Source: Chryseobacterium elymi (lineage in GTDB: Bacteria > Bacteroidota > Bacteroidia > Flavobacteriales > Weeksellaceae). Taken from it: DNA of 64,000 nt. Position 1 is the stretch's first letter, and each line of letters begins with the position of its first letter. Shown piece by piece: positions 7,804-15,930 of this stretch. The stretch covers positions 62,001 through 126,000 of the forward strand of contig NZ_QNUH01000006.1 in NCBI RefSeq assembly GCF_003385495.1, read 5' to 3'. The position numbers and the translations under genes are program-made. The notes beneath the pieces are model-generated. The model saw nothing but the letters and a program-made list of their open reading frames with translations, searched no databases and had not been told where the DNA came from.

Positions 7804-8409
7804 ATGAAAAAAGCGTTAATAATCGTAGATGTACAGAATGATTTCTGTGAAGGCGGCGCATTAGCAGTTCCGGAAGCCAATGAGGTCATTCCCTACATCA
7901 ATCTTCTGATGGAAGAAAATGAGTATGACCAGATCGTTCTTACCCAGGACTGGCATCCTGCCGACCATAAAAGCTTTGCCAGCAACAACAACAGAAAAGT
8001 TGGCGAAAGCATTATCCTGAATGGCATACCACAGTTTATGTGGCCGGATCATTGTATCCAGGGTACTTTCGGGGCAGAATTCCACAAAGATCTGAACAGA
8101 GATAAAGTAACTCATATTATCCAAAAAGGGAAAAATACAGAAATTGACAGCTACAGCGGTTTTCAGGACAACAATCACTTTATGAAAACAGGGCTGGATG
8201 ATTTTTTAAAATATCATGAGATCCAGCTGCTTGAGGTTGTTGGTCTGGCAATGGATTACTGCGTGAAATTCACCTGTACGGATGCTGTAGCTAACGGATA
8301 CATCACATGCCTTCACTTCAACGGAACTAAAGCAGTGAACGTAAAGCCTGAAAATGGCAGAGACGCTATTTATGATATGATTCAGAAAGGAATTACGGTT
8401 CTTGGATAA
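7804..8409 (+). CDS. pncA: nicotinamidase (PncA type)
   Basis: A 202-residue isochorismatase-fold amidase that converts nicotinamide to nicotinate for NAD salvage. The catalytic triad is visible: Asp9 (VDVQNDF), Lys in IIQKGK (108-110) and Cys153 (AMDYCVKF). The metal ligands are in DWHPADH (Asp49, His51, His55). The open frame extends upstream to 7639, but the family begins at MKKALIIVDVQNDF and I use the ATG at 7804. A strong terminator follows at 8489-8524. Confidence 0.92.
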   Translation: MKKALIIVDVQNDFCEGGALAVPEANEVIPYINLLMEENEYDQIVLTQDWHPADHKSFASNNNRKVGESIILNGIPQFMWPDHCIQGTFGAEFHKDLNRDKVTHIIQKGKNTEIDSYSGFQDNNHFMKTGLDDFLKYHEIQLLEVVGLAMDYCVKFTCTDAVANGYITCLHFNGTKAVNVKPENGRDAIYDMIQKGITVLG

Positions 8410-8416
8410 TTTTGAA

Positions 8417-8580
8417 CGATGAGTGATGAGTTTTTTACAGTATTTAAAAACTTAAAACTTATAATTTATGCTTTAATTTAATAGATACAAAGACGTAGAA
8501 ATTGGTTTTTCTGCGTCTTTTTTTGATACCCCACATTGTACCCGGCATAAACCCCGAACCCGCATCACGGAACTCATAAC
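8417..8580. repeat. degenerate heptad-repeat tracts downstream of pncA
   Basis: Three short stretches with 7-bp periodicity surround the pncA terminator: GATGAGT twice (about 8417-8430), a run like TAAAACT-TATAATT near 8449-8465, and CATAAAC-CCCGAAC-CCGCATC-ACGGAAC-TCATAAC at 8546-8580. They are non-coding and similar in style to the heptads at 18534-18568 and 18943-18977. Confidence 0.5.
8489..8524 (+). terminator. terminator of pncA
   Basis: A 13-bp stem, AAAGACGTAGAAA / TTTCTGCGTCTTT with one wobble pair, ending in seven T residues. Confidence 0.8.
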
Positions 8581-8632
8581 TTTTTGCCCCGCATTTTAAG
8601 ATAATTATCTATATTTGAAAGAAATACCGCAA

Positions 8633-10195
8633 ATGAAAAAAGGGATTTTACTTATCGGATTTTTCACTGTAATTCTTGGAAAAGCACAAAATACCACGGG
8701 TGATCAGTTCAAATATCTGGAATATGATATCCAGAAGATCCAAAGTCTTTACAAAAGCAATAAGGCAACGGTAAAAGAAGTCGTTGAAGCTTACCTGAAA
8801 CGGATCAATGACATTGACAAAAACGGCGTACAGCTGAATTCTGTGATAACCATTAATCCGGATGCTGTCAGAATTGCAGATTCCTTAGATCATATCAGTT
8901 CAAAATTAAAAGATAAGCCTCTTTTCGGAATTCCTGTCTTACTGAAAGATAATATAGATACCCGCGATAAGATGCCCAATACGGCAGGATCTTTAGCCCT
9001 GAAAAACTCTTTCCCTTTACAGGACAGTTATCTCGTGAAAAAATTAAGAGAAGCGGGAGCTGTCATTATTGGAAAGACCAATCTTAGCGAATGGGCCAAT
9101 TTCCGCGGTATGAAATCCACAAGCGGCTGGAGTGGGCTGGGCGGACTTACCAAAAACCCATACATTCTGGACAGAAATACCTGCGGATCCAGTGCCGGTT
9201 CCGGGGCTGCTATTTCGGCTAACCTTGGTATTATCGCCATTGGAACAGAAACCAACGGTTCAATAGTCTGCCCTTCAAGTATCAATGGGATTGTAGGATT
9301 AAAACCAACGGTAGGCCTGATTTCCAGACAGGGAATCATCCCTATTTCAAGTTCTCAGGATACGGCAGGTCCCATGGCCAGAACTGTGACTGATATTGCT
9401 ATAAGCCTGGGGACAATGGTTGGTGAAGATAAACGTGACGTAAAAACCGTTGGCAATACGCCGTATCTTCATAAAGACTATACCCGCTTCCTGAATTTAA
9501 ACGGACTGAAAGGAAAAAGATTAGGCTATGTAAAAGGCATCACCAAAGGAGCCAGTAAAAAGGTAGATGAGTTGTTTTTGCAGACCTTAAAAGTTTTGGA
9601 AAATCAGGGTGCTGTCATCGTTGAAATAGAAAATGATCCGCTTTCGGGAGAAGTCCATGAAAAATCTCTGGAACTGATGATTGATGAGTTTAAAGACGGC
9701 CTGAATGATTATTTTGCATCATTGGGTAAAAATGCCCCCATTAAAAATATTGATGAACTCATTGCTTTCAACAAAAACAATAAAGAAGAGCTGAAATATT
9801 TCGGACAGGAATTTCTGGAATTAGCCGCCAAAAGTAAAGGAACGAAAGAAAAAAACTATGCAAAGGCTGTAAAAACCACCCAGGAAGGAAGCCGTGAAAA
9901 AGGAATCGACCTTACTATGAAAAAATACAGCCTGGATGCAATTATTTCCCCTACCACCACAGAAGCCTGGAAAACTGATCTGCAAAATGGCGATCAATAT
10001 TCTTTCGGGAGCGCAGATGCAGCCGCTATTGCAGGATATCCAAGCATTACCCTGACCATGGGTTATATCGACAGATTACCGGTCGGAATCTTATTTTCCG
10101 CAGAAAAATGGAGCGAAGGAAAACTTATCAATATGGCTTATACTTTTGAACAGGCCGCTCCGCAGAGGAAAGTTCCACAGTTTTTAAAGCAGTAA
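8633..10195 (+). CDS. secreted amidase (amidase signature family)
   Basis: A 520-residue amidase-signature hydrolase with an N-terminal signal peptide (KKGILLIGFFTVILGKAQ), so probably periplasmic or secreted. The Ser-cisSer-Lys triad is readable: Lys105 (PVLLKDNID), the GSSAGSG loop (185-191) with the cis-Ser, and nucleophile Ser210 (TNGSIVCPSS). Secreted bacterial members cleave C-terminal amides of peptides or small amides; the substrate is unknown. A TTG at 8615 opens the frame earlier, but a TATATTTG element spans 8610-8617, so I chose the ATG at 8633. It is convergent with the pseudouridine synthase gene, sharing a bidirectional terminator. Confidence 0.88.
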   Translation: MKKGILLIGFFTVILGKAQNTTGDQFKYLEYDIQKIQSLYKSNKATVKEVVEAYLKRINDIDKNGVQLNSVITINPDAVRIADSLDHISSKLKDKPLFGIPVLLKDNIDTRDKMPNTAGSLALKNSFPLQDSYLVKKLREAGAVIIGKTNLSEWANFRGMKSTSGWSGLGGLTKNPYILDRNTCGSSAGSGAAISANLGIIAIGTETNGSIVCPSSINGIVGLKPTVGLISRQGIIPISSSQDTAGPMARTVTDIAISLGTMVGEDKRDVKTVGNTPYLHKDYTRFLNLNGLKGKRLGYVKGITKGASKKVDELFLQTLKVLENQGAVIVEIENDPLSGEVHEKSLELMIDEFKDGLNDYFASLGKNAPIKNIDELIAFNKNNKEELKYFGQEFLELAAKSKGTKEKNYAKAVKTTQEGSREKGIDLTMKKYSLDAIISPTTTEAWKTDLQNGDQYSFGSADAAAIAGYPSITLTMGYIDRLPVGILFSAEKWSEGKLINMAYTFEQAAPQRKVPQFLKQ

Positions 10196-10296
10196 CAGAT
10201 TCAGGTTACCGGGTTCGAGATTTTTTTAGTTTTGCGGTTGCGGATGCTGGTTATATGAGAAATCGGTTTCGTGTAAAGGAGTCGTAACATAAAAAG

Positions 10297-10330
10297 AAAA
10301 AAGCGTTGAAATAAAATTCAACGCTTTTTA
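10297..10330. terminator. bidirectional terminator between amidase and pseudouridine synthase genes
   Basis: Perfect 13-bp stem AAAAAGCGTTGAA / TTCAACGCTTTTT with loop ATAAAA, giving a T tail on both strands. Confidence 0.85.
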
Positions 10331-10415
10331 TGCTTATAATTCTTCTGTATTGCTTAACGTTCAGCTTTCCATCATACAATGAAAACCTGTACTCGGCTTC
10401 CAACCCGAAAACCGT

Positions 10416-11600
10416 TTAAAGCATCTTAAGATTATTAACTTCCAGATCTGTAAGGATTCTCCAGTGTCCACGTTTGATGTTCTTTTTTGTAAGACCTGCA
10501 AACATCACTCTGTCCAAAGCTTCCACTTCATATCCAAGTCTCTGGAAAATTCTTCTGATCACACGGTTCCAGCCAATATGAATTTCGATTCCTATCTCAT
10601 TTTTAGGTTTTCCTTCAATAAAAGAAATCTGATCTACAACGGCTACCCCTTCATCAAGGCGGATCCCCTCCACAATCAGTTTCATATCTTCATGGGTCAG
10701 TTTCTTATCCAGTGTTACGTGATAGATCTTTTTGGCATCAAAAGAAGGATGTGTCAGCTTTTTCGTCATATGCCCGTCATTTGTTAAAAGAATAACTCCG
10801 GTTGTAGAACGATCCAGTCTTCCTACAGGAAACAAACGGTATGGTGATGCATTAGCAACCAGATCCATTACTGTTTTTCTGGCTTTGTCATCCTTAGTTG
10901 TAGAAATATATCCCTTTGGCTTGTTTAAAAGCACATATACCGGTTTTTCCGGGGTAATACCCTGTCCGTCGAAAACTACCTTATCAGTCTTCTGAACCTG
11001 ATATCCCATTTCAGTTACCACCTGCCCGTTTACTTCCACAAGCCCCTGCGTAATCAGTTCGTCAGCCTCTCTTCTGCTGCAGATCCCGGAATTGGCAATA
11101 TACTTGTTCAGACGGATGGTGTCCTTATGAACATCTTTCTCAATTTTGTTTAACCTTCTTTTCTGTACAAAAGATCTTGCCTTATCATCATTTTTGTCAT
11201 CTCCAGCGGATGGTCTTCTTCCGTATTTCAGGCTGCCTCTTTCATACTTGTCTCTGGTATCAAAACTTTTTCCGCCTTTTTTGGGAGCTGATTTACCAAA
11301 AGTTTTTCTCTCACGTCCCTCACTTGAATTGGTAATATAAGCTCTGCTCTCTGTTTTCGCTCCGGAGTCCTCATCTCTGTTCGTAGGGTTGTCTCCGCTT
11401 TTCTTAAAAGGTTTCGGCTCAAACTTCGAATTGCTTCCTTTATAGTCGGAATTTCTTTCTCCAGCTTTTGGAAAAGGTTTCTTAAAAGGTTTTGATCCTG
11501 AAGAATTTCCAGATCTAGAAGCACGAGAATCATCAGAATTGTTTCTTGTTGAAGTTCTTGGTCTTTTTGGTCTTTCTGAATTATTGTTATCTCTGCTCAT
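10416..11600 (-). CDS. RsuA/RluB/RluE/RluF family rRNA pseudouridine synthase with long disordered N-terminus
   Basis: A 394-residue protein. The last 235 residues are a standard RsuA-type enzyme: an S4 RNA-binding domain (IRLNKYIANSGICSRREADELI) followed by the catalytic domain with GRLDRSTTGVILLTNDG, where the Asp attacks uridine. It most likely modifies 23S rRNA (RluB-like). The first 160 residues are rich in Ser, Lys, Arg, Gly and Asp and contain repeated FKKP/KPFKK segments, a basic disordered extension common in Bacteroidota versions that may aid RNA binding. It is divergent from aroB. Confidence 0.88.
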   Translation of the reverse strand: MSRDNNNSERPKRPRTSTRNNSDDSRASRSGNSSGSKPFKKPFPKAGERNSDYKGSNSKFEPKPFKKSGDNPTNRDEDSGAKTESRAYITNSSEGRERKTFGKSAPKKGGKSFDTRDKYERGSLKYGRRPSAGDDKNDDKARSFVQKRRLNKIEKDVHKDTIRLNKYIANSGICSRREADELITQGLVEVNGQVVTEMGYQVQKTDKVVFDGQGITPEKPVYVLLNKPKGYISTTKDDKARKTVMDLVANASPYRLFPVGRLDRSTTGVILLTNDGHMTKKLTHPSFDAKKIYHVTLDKKLTHEDMKLIVEGIRLDEGVAVVDQISFIEGKPKNEIGIEIHIGWNRVIRRIFQRLGYEVEALDRVMFAGLTKKNIKRGHWRILTDLEVNNLKML

Positions 11601-11655
11601 TCTAAAAATTTCTGCAAAGATAGTAATTTAGTTACGAGTTAAAAATTAAGAATCA

Positions 11656-11663
11656 TAACTTTG
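11656..11663 (+). promoter_or_regulatory. -7 element of the aroB promoter
   Basis: TAACTTTG matches TAnnTTTG and lies 39 bases before the aroB start. I see no clear -33 TTTG. Confidence 0.4.
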
Positions 11664-11701
11664 CACAATACTTTTATTTTAATTTTAAAGAAACTCCAGT
11701 A

Positions 11702-12748
11702 ATGATAACAATATTAAACGATGATTTTTCTCAATTAAATACTTTCCTGCACGAAAAATCTTTCAGTAAAATCTTTATTTTAGTTGATGAAAATACCCAT
11801 GAATATTGTCTTCCGGTTCTGTTAGGCAACATGGAAACAGACTTAAACTTTGAAATTCTGGAGATTGAGGCTGGTGAAGAAATGAAAAACATCCAGACAG
11901 CTAATCAGCTATGGGAGATTCTTACCGAAATGCAGGCAGACAGAAAAGCACTAGTCATTAACCTTGGTGGCGGTGTGATTACGGATATGGGTGGTTTTGT
12001 GGCCTCTACCTATAAAAGAGGACTCCAGTTCATCAATATCCCTACTACTCTTTTATCAATGTGTGACGCCTCTATCGGAGGAAAAACAGGGATAGACCTT
12101 ATGCATTATAAAAATATGGTAGGGACTTTTGCCTTCCCGGAACATATCTTTATCTATCCTAAATTCCTGGAAACACTTCCGTTTAAAGAATTAAGGAGTG
12201 GTTTTGCAGAAATGCTGAAACATGGCCTTATTGCCGACAAAGCGCATTGGGAAAGTCTTATTCAGATCCACAAACTTGATGTAGAAGCTGTAGTTCCCCA
12301 TATCCAGACTTCAATGGATATTAAACAGGACGTCGTAGAAAAAGATTTTCATGAAAGAAACATCAGAAAGACTCTGAATTTCGGGCATACGATCGGACAT
12401 TCCGTAGAAAGTCTCTGTCTTAGCCAGGGAAATCCTATTCTTCACGGTGAAGCTGTTGCTATGGGAATGATCTGTGAGGCCCATCTGGCTTTTCTTGAAG
12501 ATCTTATCAGTCAACAGGATGCAGCTGCTATTATTGAAAACATTCAGAGGTACTACCCTTACCTCGACATAAGCGATTTTACCGATGAAAGCATTGCTGC
12601 ACTTTTGCTGAACGATAAAAAGAATACAGACAGTAAAATTAATTTCTCATTAGTCTCAGGAATCGGGTCATGTACATATGATCACCAATGCACCCAGGAA
12701 AACATTTTGAAGTCGTTGGATTTTTACAGAAAACTGAATAATGCTTAA
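11702..12748 (+). CDS. aroB: 3-dehydroquinate synthase
   Basis: A 348-residue NAD- and metal-dependent enzyme that forms 3-dehydroquinate from DAHP in the shikimate pathway. The NAD/phosphate motif GGGVITDMGGFVASTYKRG is at about 95-113, followed by PTTLLSMCDASIGGKTGID. Metal ligands are expected in GFAEMLKHGLI, FGHTIGHSVES and HGEAVAMGM, all present. The start is the only sensible ATG. It stands alone, 280 bases before the beta-barrel cluster. Confidence 0.93.
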   Translation: MITILNDDFSQLNTFLHEKSFSKIFILVDENTHEYCLPVLLGNMETDLNFEILEIEAGEEMKNIQTANQLWEILTEMQADRKALVINLGGGVITDMGGFVASTYKRGLQFINIPTTLLSMCDASIGGKTGIDLMHYKNMVGTFAFPEHIFIYPKFLETLPFKELRSGFAEMLKHGLIADKAHWESLIQIHKLDVEAVVPHIQTSMDIKQDVVEKDFHERNIRKTLNFGHTIGHSVESLCLSQGNPILHGEAVAMGMICEAHLAFLEDLISQQDAAAIIENIQRYYPYLDISDFTDESIAALLLNDKKNTDSKINFSLVSGIGSCTYDHQCTQENILKSLDFYRKLNNA

Positions 12749-12898
12749 ATGATTTATATAAAAGAGTCATTTTTCATTATTATTTTAATGAATGAGTAAT
12801 TTAGATTTTATCTAAACAAACGTTTAATTATTTTAGTAAATACTTATTAGTCAATAAATTAAGATCAATAAGCTTGTTTTTTAAGCCGCTTTATTAAC

Positions 12899-12939
12899 TG
12901 ACTTTTATCATGTTATTTGTTTTTGGCAAGCAATTTGGA
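12899..12939 (+). promoter_or_regulatory. sigma-54-like promoter of the first beta-barrel gene
   Basis: TTGGCAAGCAATTTGGA (12923-12939): the -24 GG (12925-12926) and the -12 position (12937-12938) are separated by 10 bases, as in sigma-54 promoters, although the -12 dinucleotide is GG instead of GC. TGACTTTTATCAT at 12899-12911 recurs at 13922-13934 just upstream of another such site. Confidence 0.5.
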
Positions 12940-13027
12940 AGATACTCTGCGTCAAACTCAGTAGTAAGTTTTTGACAGTAGTAAAATTTAAAATTAGAAA
13001 TAGTAAAATATTAAAAAAATTAAAGTT

Positions 13028-13660
13028 ATGAAAAAGTTAATTTTAGGATTAGCAGTAACTGCAAGTTCACTAGCATTTGCTCAACAGACTTCATCTTCTT
13101 CTAACCCGGTAACATTTGGTGTAAAAGGAGGAATGAACGTATCTTCTCTTTCTAAAGACGAAGGTTTGGATGATCAGAAATCTAAAATAGGTTTCAACGC
13201 AGGGGTTTTTGCTAATATTCCAGTAGCAGAATCATTCAGTGTTCAGCCAGAGGTATTGTATTCTCAATATGGTGCAAAAGCAGATTACACTTTATTAGGA
13301 ACTAAATATTCTTCTTCAACTAAATTAGATTATATCGCAGTACCGGTGATGTTCCAGTACAATCTGATTCCTAATCTTTATTTAGAAGCAGGTCCGGAAT
13401 TTGGATTCTTGGTAAGTGCAAAAAACAAAATCAAAAATGAAAATAACGGAAACTCTTCTACTTCCGATAACTACAAAGATGATTTAAAAACATTCAACTT
13501 TGGTATTGGTATCGGTGCAGGATATTACTTCACTCCGAATTTCGGTCTTACAGCGAGATATGTTGCAGGTCTTACAGACGTCGCTAAAGACAGACCTAAT
13601 GGATCTGACGCAGTAAAAAACAATGTATTCCAGGTAGGATTAGCTTATAAATTCAAATAG
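13028..13660 (+). CDS. outer-membrane beta-barrel protein 1 (porin family)
   Basis: A 210-residue protein with a signal peptide (KKLILGLAVTASSLAFAQ) and an OMP-beta-brl fold: alternating strands such as FGVKGGMNVSSLS, GFNAGVFANIPV, VQPEVLYSQYGAK, YLEAGPEFGFLV and the ending VFQVGLAYKFK, with a terminal aromatic-Lys strand. It has the size of an eight-stranded barrel. Its role (adhesion, small-pore or structural) is not readable. It is the first of three tandem paralogues, each with its own promoter and terminator. Confidence 0.85.
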   Translation: MKKLILGLAVTASSLAFAQQTSSSSNPVTFGVKGGMNVSSLSKDEGLDDQKSKIGFNAGVFANIPVAESFSVQPEVLYSQYGAKADYTLLGTKYSSSTKLDYIAVPVMFQYNLIPNLYLEAGPEFGFLVSAKNKIKNENNGNSSTSDNYKDDLKTFNFGIGIGAGYYFTPNFGLTARYVAGLTDVAKDRPNGSDAVKNNVFQVGLAYKFK

Positions 13661-13716
13661 TAGGCTTTTACATTCAGAAACAAATACATTCAGAAACAAA
13701 TTTTATATTCAATAGA

Positions 13717-13750
13717 AAACCGGATTAATTTATTTTAATTCGGTTTTTTT
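13717..13750 (+). terminator. terminator of beta-barrel gene 1
   Basis: 12-bp stem AAACCGGATTAA / TTAATTCGGTTT (one wobble pair) followed by a T run. Confidence 0.8.
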
Positions 13751-13774
13751 ATGTACATAATTTTAATTAATTTT

Positions 13775-13791
13775 TTGGCAAGGAGTTTGCC
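13775..13791 (+). promoter_or_regulatory. sigma-54-like promoter, distal, upstream of beta-barrel gene 2
   Basis: TTGGCAAGGAGTTTGCC: GG at 13777-13778 and GC at 13789-13790 with a 10-base gap, close to the sigma-54 consensus YTGGCAYG-N4-TTGCW. A second site (13945-13961) lies 170 bases nearer to the gene. Confidence 0.55.
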
Positions 13792-13801
13792 TATAACAAA
13801 T

Positions 13802-13915
13802 AAGCTGAAAGCATTGACGTTTTGTCAGTGTCTACAGTGAAAGTTTCTTCATATATAAAATTGATTTCAAATAGAAAGGGTCAGGTTTATTCATTTAAGC
13901 CTGATCTTTTCGCCT
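13802..13915 (+). ncRNA. possible small RNA between two sigma-54-like promoters
   Basis: About 110 non-coding bases start 12 bases after the distal sigma-54-like site. They contain a hairpin CATTGAC-GTTTT-GTCAGTG (near 13814-13832) and end in an 11-bp stem with two wobbles (GGTCAGGTTTA / TAAGCCTGATC, about 13880-13907) followed by TTTT. The T run is short, so termination is uncertain; the segment could also be only a long leader. Confidence 0.25.
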
Positions 13916-13921
13916 TAAATA

Positions 13922-13961
13922 TGACTTTTATCATTTTATTCTCTTTGGCGGGAATTTTGCT
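13922..13961 (+). promoter_or_regulatory. sigma-54-like promoter of beta-barrel gene 2
   Basis: TTGGCGGGAATTTTGCT: GG at 13947-13948, GC at 13959-13960, gap 10 bases. The predicted start near 13972 leaves a 24-nt leader. The upstream TGACTTTTATCAT (13922-13934) matches that of gene 1. Confidence 0.6.
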
Positions 13962-13995
13962 GAAGTACGGTGAAATAAGTTAAAACTTTATAATC

Positions 13996-14679
13996 ATGAA
14001 AAAACTAATTTTAGGATTAGCAATTGCAGCAAGCCTTTCGGTTAATGCTCAGGAAAAAACTAAATCTTCTTCGCCCGTTACATTCGGGGTTAAAGCTGGG
14101 TTCAACGCTTCAACGCTAAGTAAAGTGGACCAGTATGATAATGATCAGAAACTAAAGCCTGGTTTTAGCGCAGGAGCATTTGCCAATATTCCGGTAGCAG
14201 AGAAATTCAGTATCCAGCCGGAGCTTCTTTTTAACCAGCTAGGTTCAAAAACTGAAGAAAGAGAAGTATACTATGTTAATTCCGACAGATACAGCAGAGA
14301 AGTAGATTACAAAAAAACACTAAACTATCTTGCTGTACCTGTAATGGTACAGTATAATATCCTTCCTCAGCTTTATGTAGAAGCAGGTCCGGAATTCGGA
14401 TTTCTTTTAGGAGGAAAAAATAAAGGTGATATTACCACTGCCAGAACTTCCGGAAATACTACGACTACGCAGACAACAACCTTTTCAGAAAAAATCATTA
14501 AAGATTTATATAATAAATTCAATTTCGGGATCGGGATTGGAGCAGGATATTATTTTACACAGAATTTTGGGGTAACAGCCAGATTTACTGCGGGTATTAC
14601 AGATATCTATAAAGAAAACAGTGCAGACGCTGTTAGAAACAATGCATTCCAGGTAGGTGTAGCTTACAAATTCAAATAA
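13996..14679 (+). CDS. outer-membrane beta-barrel protein 2 (porin family)
   Basis: A 227-residue paralogue of its upstream neighbour, with a near-identical signal peptide (KKLILGLAIAASLSVNAQ). It shares the strand motifs FGVKAGFNASTLS, GAFANIPVAEKFSIQPELLFNQLG, YVEAGPEFGFLLGGKNKG, FGIGIGAGYYF and the ending FQVGVAYKFK. Differences cluster in the presumed surface loops (the EEREVYYVNSDRYSREV and TTTQTTTFSE segments), as expected for outer-membrane barrels under diversifying pressure. It has two upstream sigma-54-like sites and a strong terminator. Confidence 0.85.
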   Translation: MKKLILGLAIAASLSVNAQEKTKSSSPVTFGVKAGFNASTLSKVDQYDNDQKLKPGFSAGAFANIPVAEKFSIQPELLFNQLGSKTEEREVYYVNSDRYSREVDYKKTLNYLAVPVMVQYNILPQLYVEAGPEFGFLLGGKNKGDITTARTSGNTTTTQTTTFSEKIIKDLYNKFNFGIGIGAGYYFTQNFGVTARFTAGITDIYKENSADAVRNNAFQVGVAYKFK

Positions 14680-14703
14680 TACTATATATATTTTCAAAAG
14701 CTG

Positions 14704-14734
14704 ATGCCGGATTTCTTAAGAGTCCGGCATTTTG
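14704..14734 (+). terminator. terminator of beta-barrel gene 2
   Basis: Perfect 8-bp GC-rich stem ATGCCGGA / TCCGGCAT with an 11-nt loop, followed by TTT. Confidence 0.7.
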
Positions 14735-14936
14735 CTGTATAATCTTATTGGCTTTTACCGTTTTTTGCCAAGTTTAATTCTATATTAAATCGTCAACATA
14801 AAGTCAGCTCAGTTTAAAATTATTATGAAAAATCTAATTTTCATAACATAATTTTTCTTAAAAAACAGTTAAAACCACAAACTAGGCAATGTGAAAAAAC
14901 CTTCGCAGAAGCCCTTTGAATAAGGATTTTTGAAGT

Positions 14937-14953
14937 TTGGCAAGCATTTTGCA
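14937..14953 (+). promoter_or_regulatory. sigma-54-like promoter of beta-barrel gene 3
   Basis: TTGGCAAGCATTTTGCA matches YTGGCAYG-N4-TTGCW at every position but one; GG at 14939-14940, GC at 14951-14952, gap 10 bases. It is the best of the four sites. Confidence 0.65.
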
Positions 14954-15018
14954 AAATAAATCAAGTCTGATTGAAAAATCAGGTGAAAAGTAAAATAGTA
15001 AAATTTAAAAATAAAATT

Positions 15019-15726
15019 ATGAAGAAGTTATTTCTAGGGTTGGCAGTTGCTGCTGGCATGATGACGTTTGCTCAGGAAACAAAAACAGTAAGCACAGAAC
15101 CAATCAAAAAAGAAACACAGCCTATCAGATTCGGTATTAAAGCAGGTGGAAACTCATCTTATTTCAGTGAGCAGAAATTAAGCCTTAACAACCAGAAAAT
15201 CGGATTTCATGCGGGGGTTTTAGTTAATATTCCACTTTCTCAGAAATTCAGCTTACAGCCGGAAGTTTTATATAATCAGCTAGGAGCAAAAAGTGTAATC
15301 TCTTCTACGGACGTAACGACAGGGGATACCAACATTAAAACGAAAAGCGATTACAAAACGACCATGAACTATATTTCAGTTCCTTTAATGGTACAAATGA
15401 GACCTACAGAAAAATTTTATGTAGAAGCAGGTCCTGAATTCAGCTATTTCATCAACGGAAAAAATTCCGGAAACAGTACTATTTCTACGACTACAGGGGG
15501 GATTACAACTACTCAGTCTGTATCTAACTCTGAAGACATCAATAAAGATAATGTTAACAAGTTTAATTTAGGTCTTGGTTTAGGTCTTGGATATGATATT
15601 ACTCAAAATATTGGGATCAATGCAAGATATATCAACAGTCTTACGGATATGAGAAATCAAAAGCCTGAAGGCACCGAGCCGTTGAATCACAGAACATTCC
15701 AGTTAGGCTTGAATTATAAATTCTAA
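15019..15726 (+). CDS. outer-membrane beta-barrel protein 3 (porin family)
   Basis: A 235-residue beta-barrel protein with signal peptide KKLFLGLAVAAGMMTFAQ. It is a more distant paralogue of the two preceding genes but keeps FGIKAGGNSSYFS, GFHAGVLVNIPLSQKFSLQPEVLYNQLGAK, YVEAGPEFSYFINGKN and the terminal FQLGLNYKF. The frame opens at 14971, but the ATG at 15019 directly precedes the signal peptide and lies downstream of the sigma-54-like promoter. A long perfect inverted repeat ends the unit. Confidence 0.85.
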   Translation: MKKLFLGLAVAAGMMTFAQETKTVSTEPIKKETQPIRFGIKAGGNSSYFSEQKLSLNNQKIGFHAGVLVNIPLSQKFSLQPEVLYNQLGAKSVISSTDVTTGDTNIKTKSDYKTTMNYISVPLMVQMRPTEKFYVEAGPEFSYFINGKNSGNSTISTTTGGITTTQSVSNSEDINKDNVNKFNLGLGLGLGYDITQNIGINARYINSLTDMRNQKPEGTEPLNHRTFQLGLNYKF

Positions 15727-15755
15727 CAGAAGACAATCAATTATTTAACCTATGT

Positions 15756-15790
15756 AAAGTCCGGACTTAAAAATTTTAAGTCCGGACTTT
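15756..15790 (+). terminator. long perfect inverted repeat, probable terminator of beta-barrel gene 3
   Basis: Two 17-base arms around a single A form a perfect repeat. Each arm contains the 10-base palindrome AGTCCGGACT, so the same decamer occurs twice. It lies 29 bases past the stop codon. Confidence 0.65.
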
Positions 15791-15930
15791 CGTTCTTATT
15801 GATATGGAGAAAGATTTTTAGATCACAGATCTCAGACACGAAAGAGAGCCATGAGTTTTAGAGTTGTTGCTGGCTGACATTGCTATAAAAGGCTTCCTAT
15901 CTGATTATGTTCAATAAAGGAATAAAGGAG

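Noticed and set aside
14761..14785. TTTTTTGCCAAGTTT as a further sigma-54 site
   Set aside because: It lacks the -24 GG and a -12 GC at the right distance.
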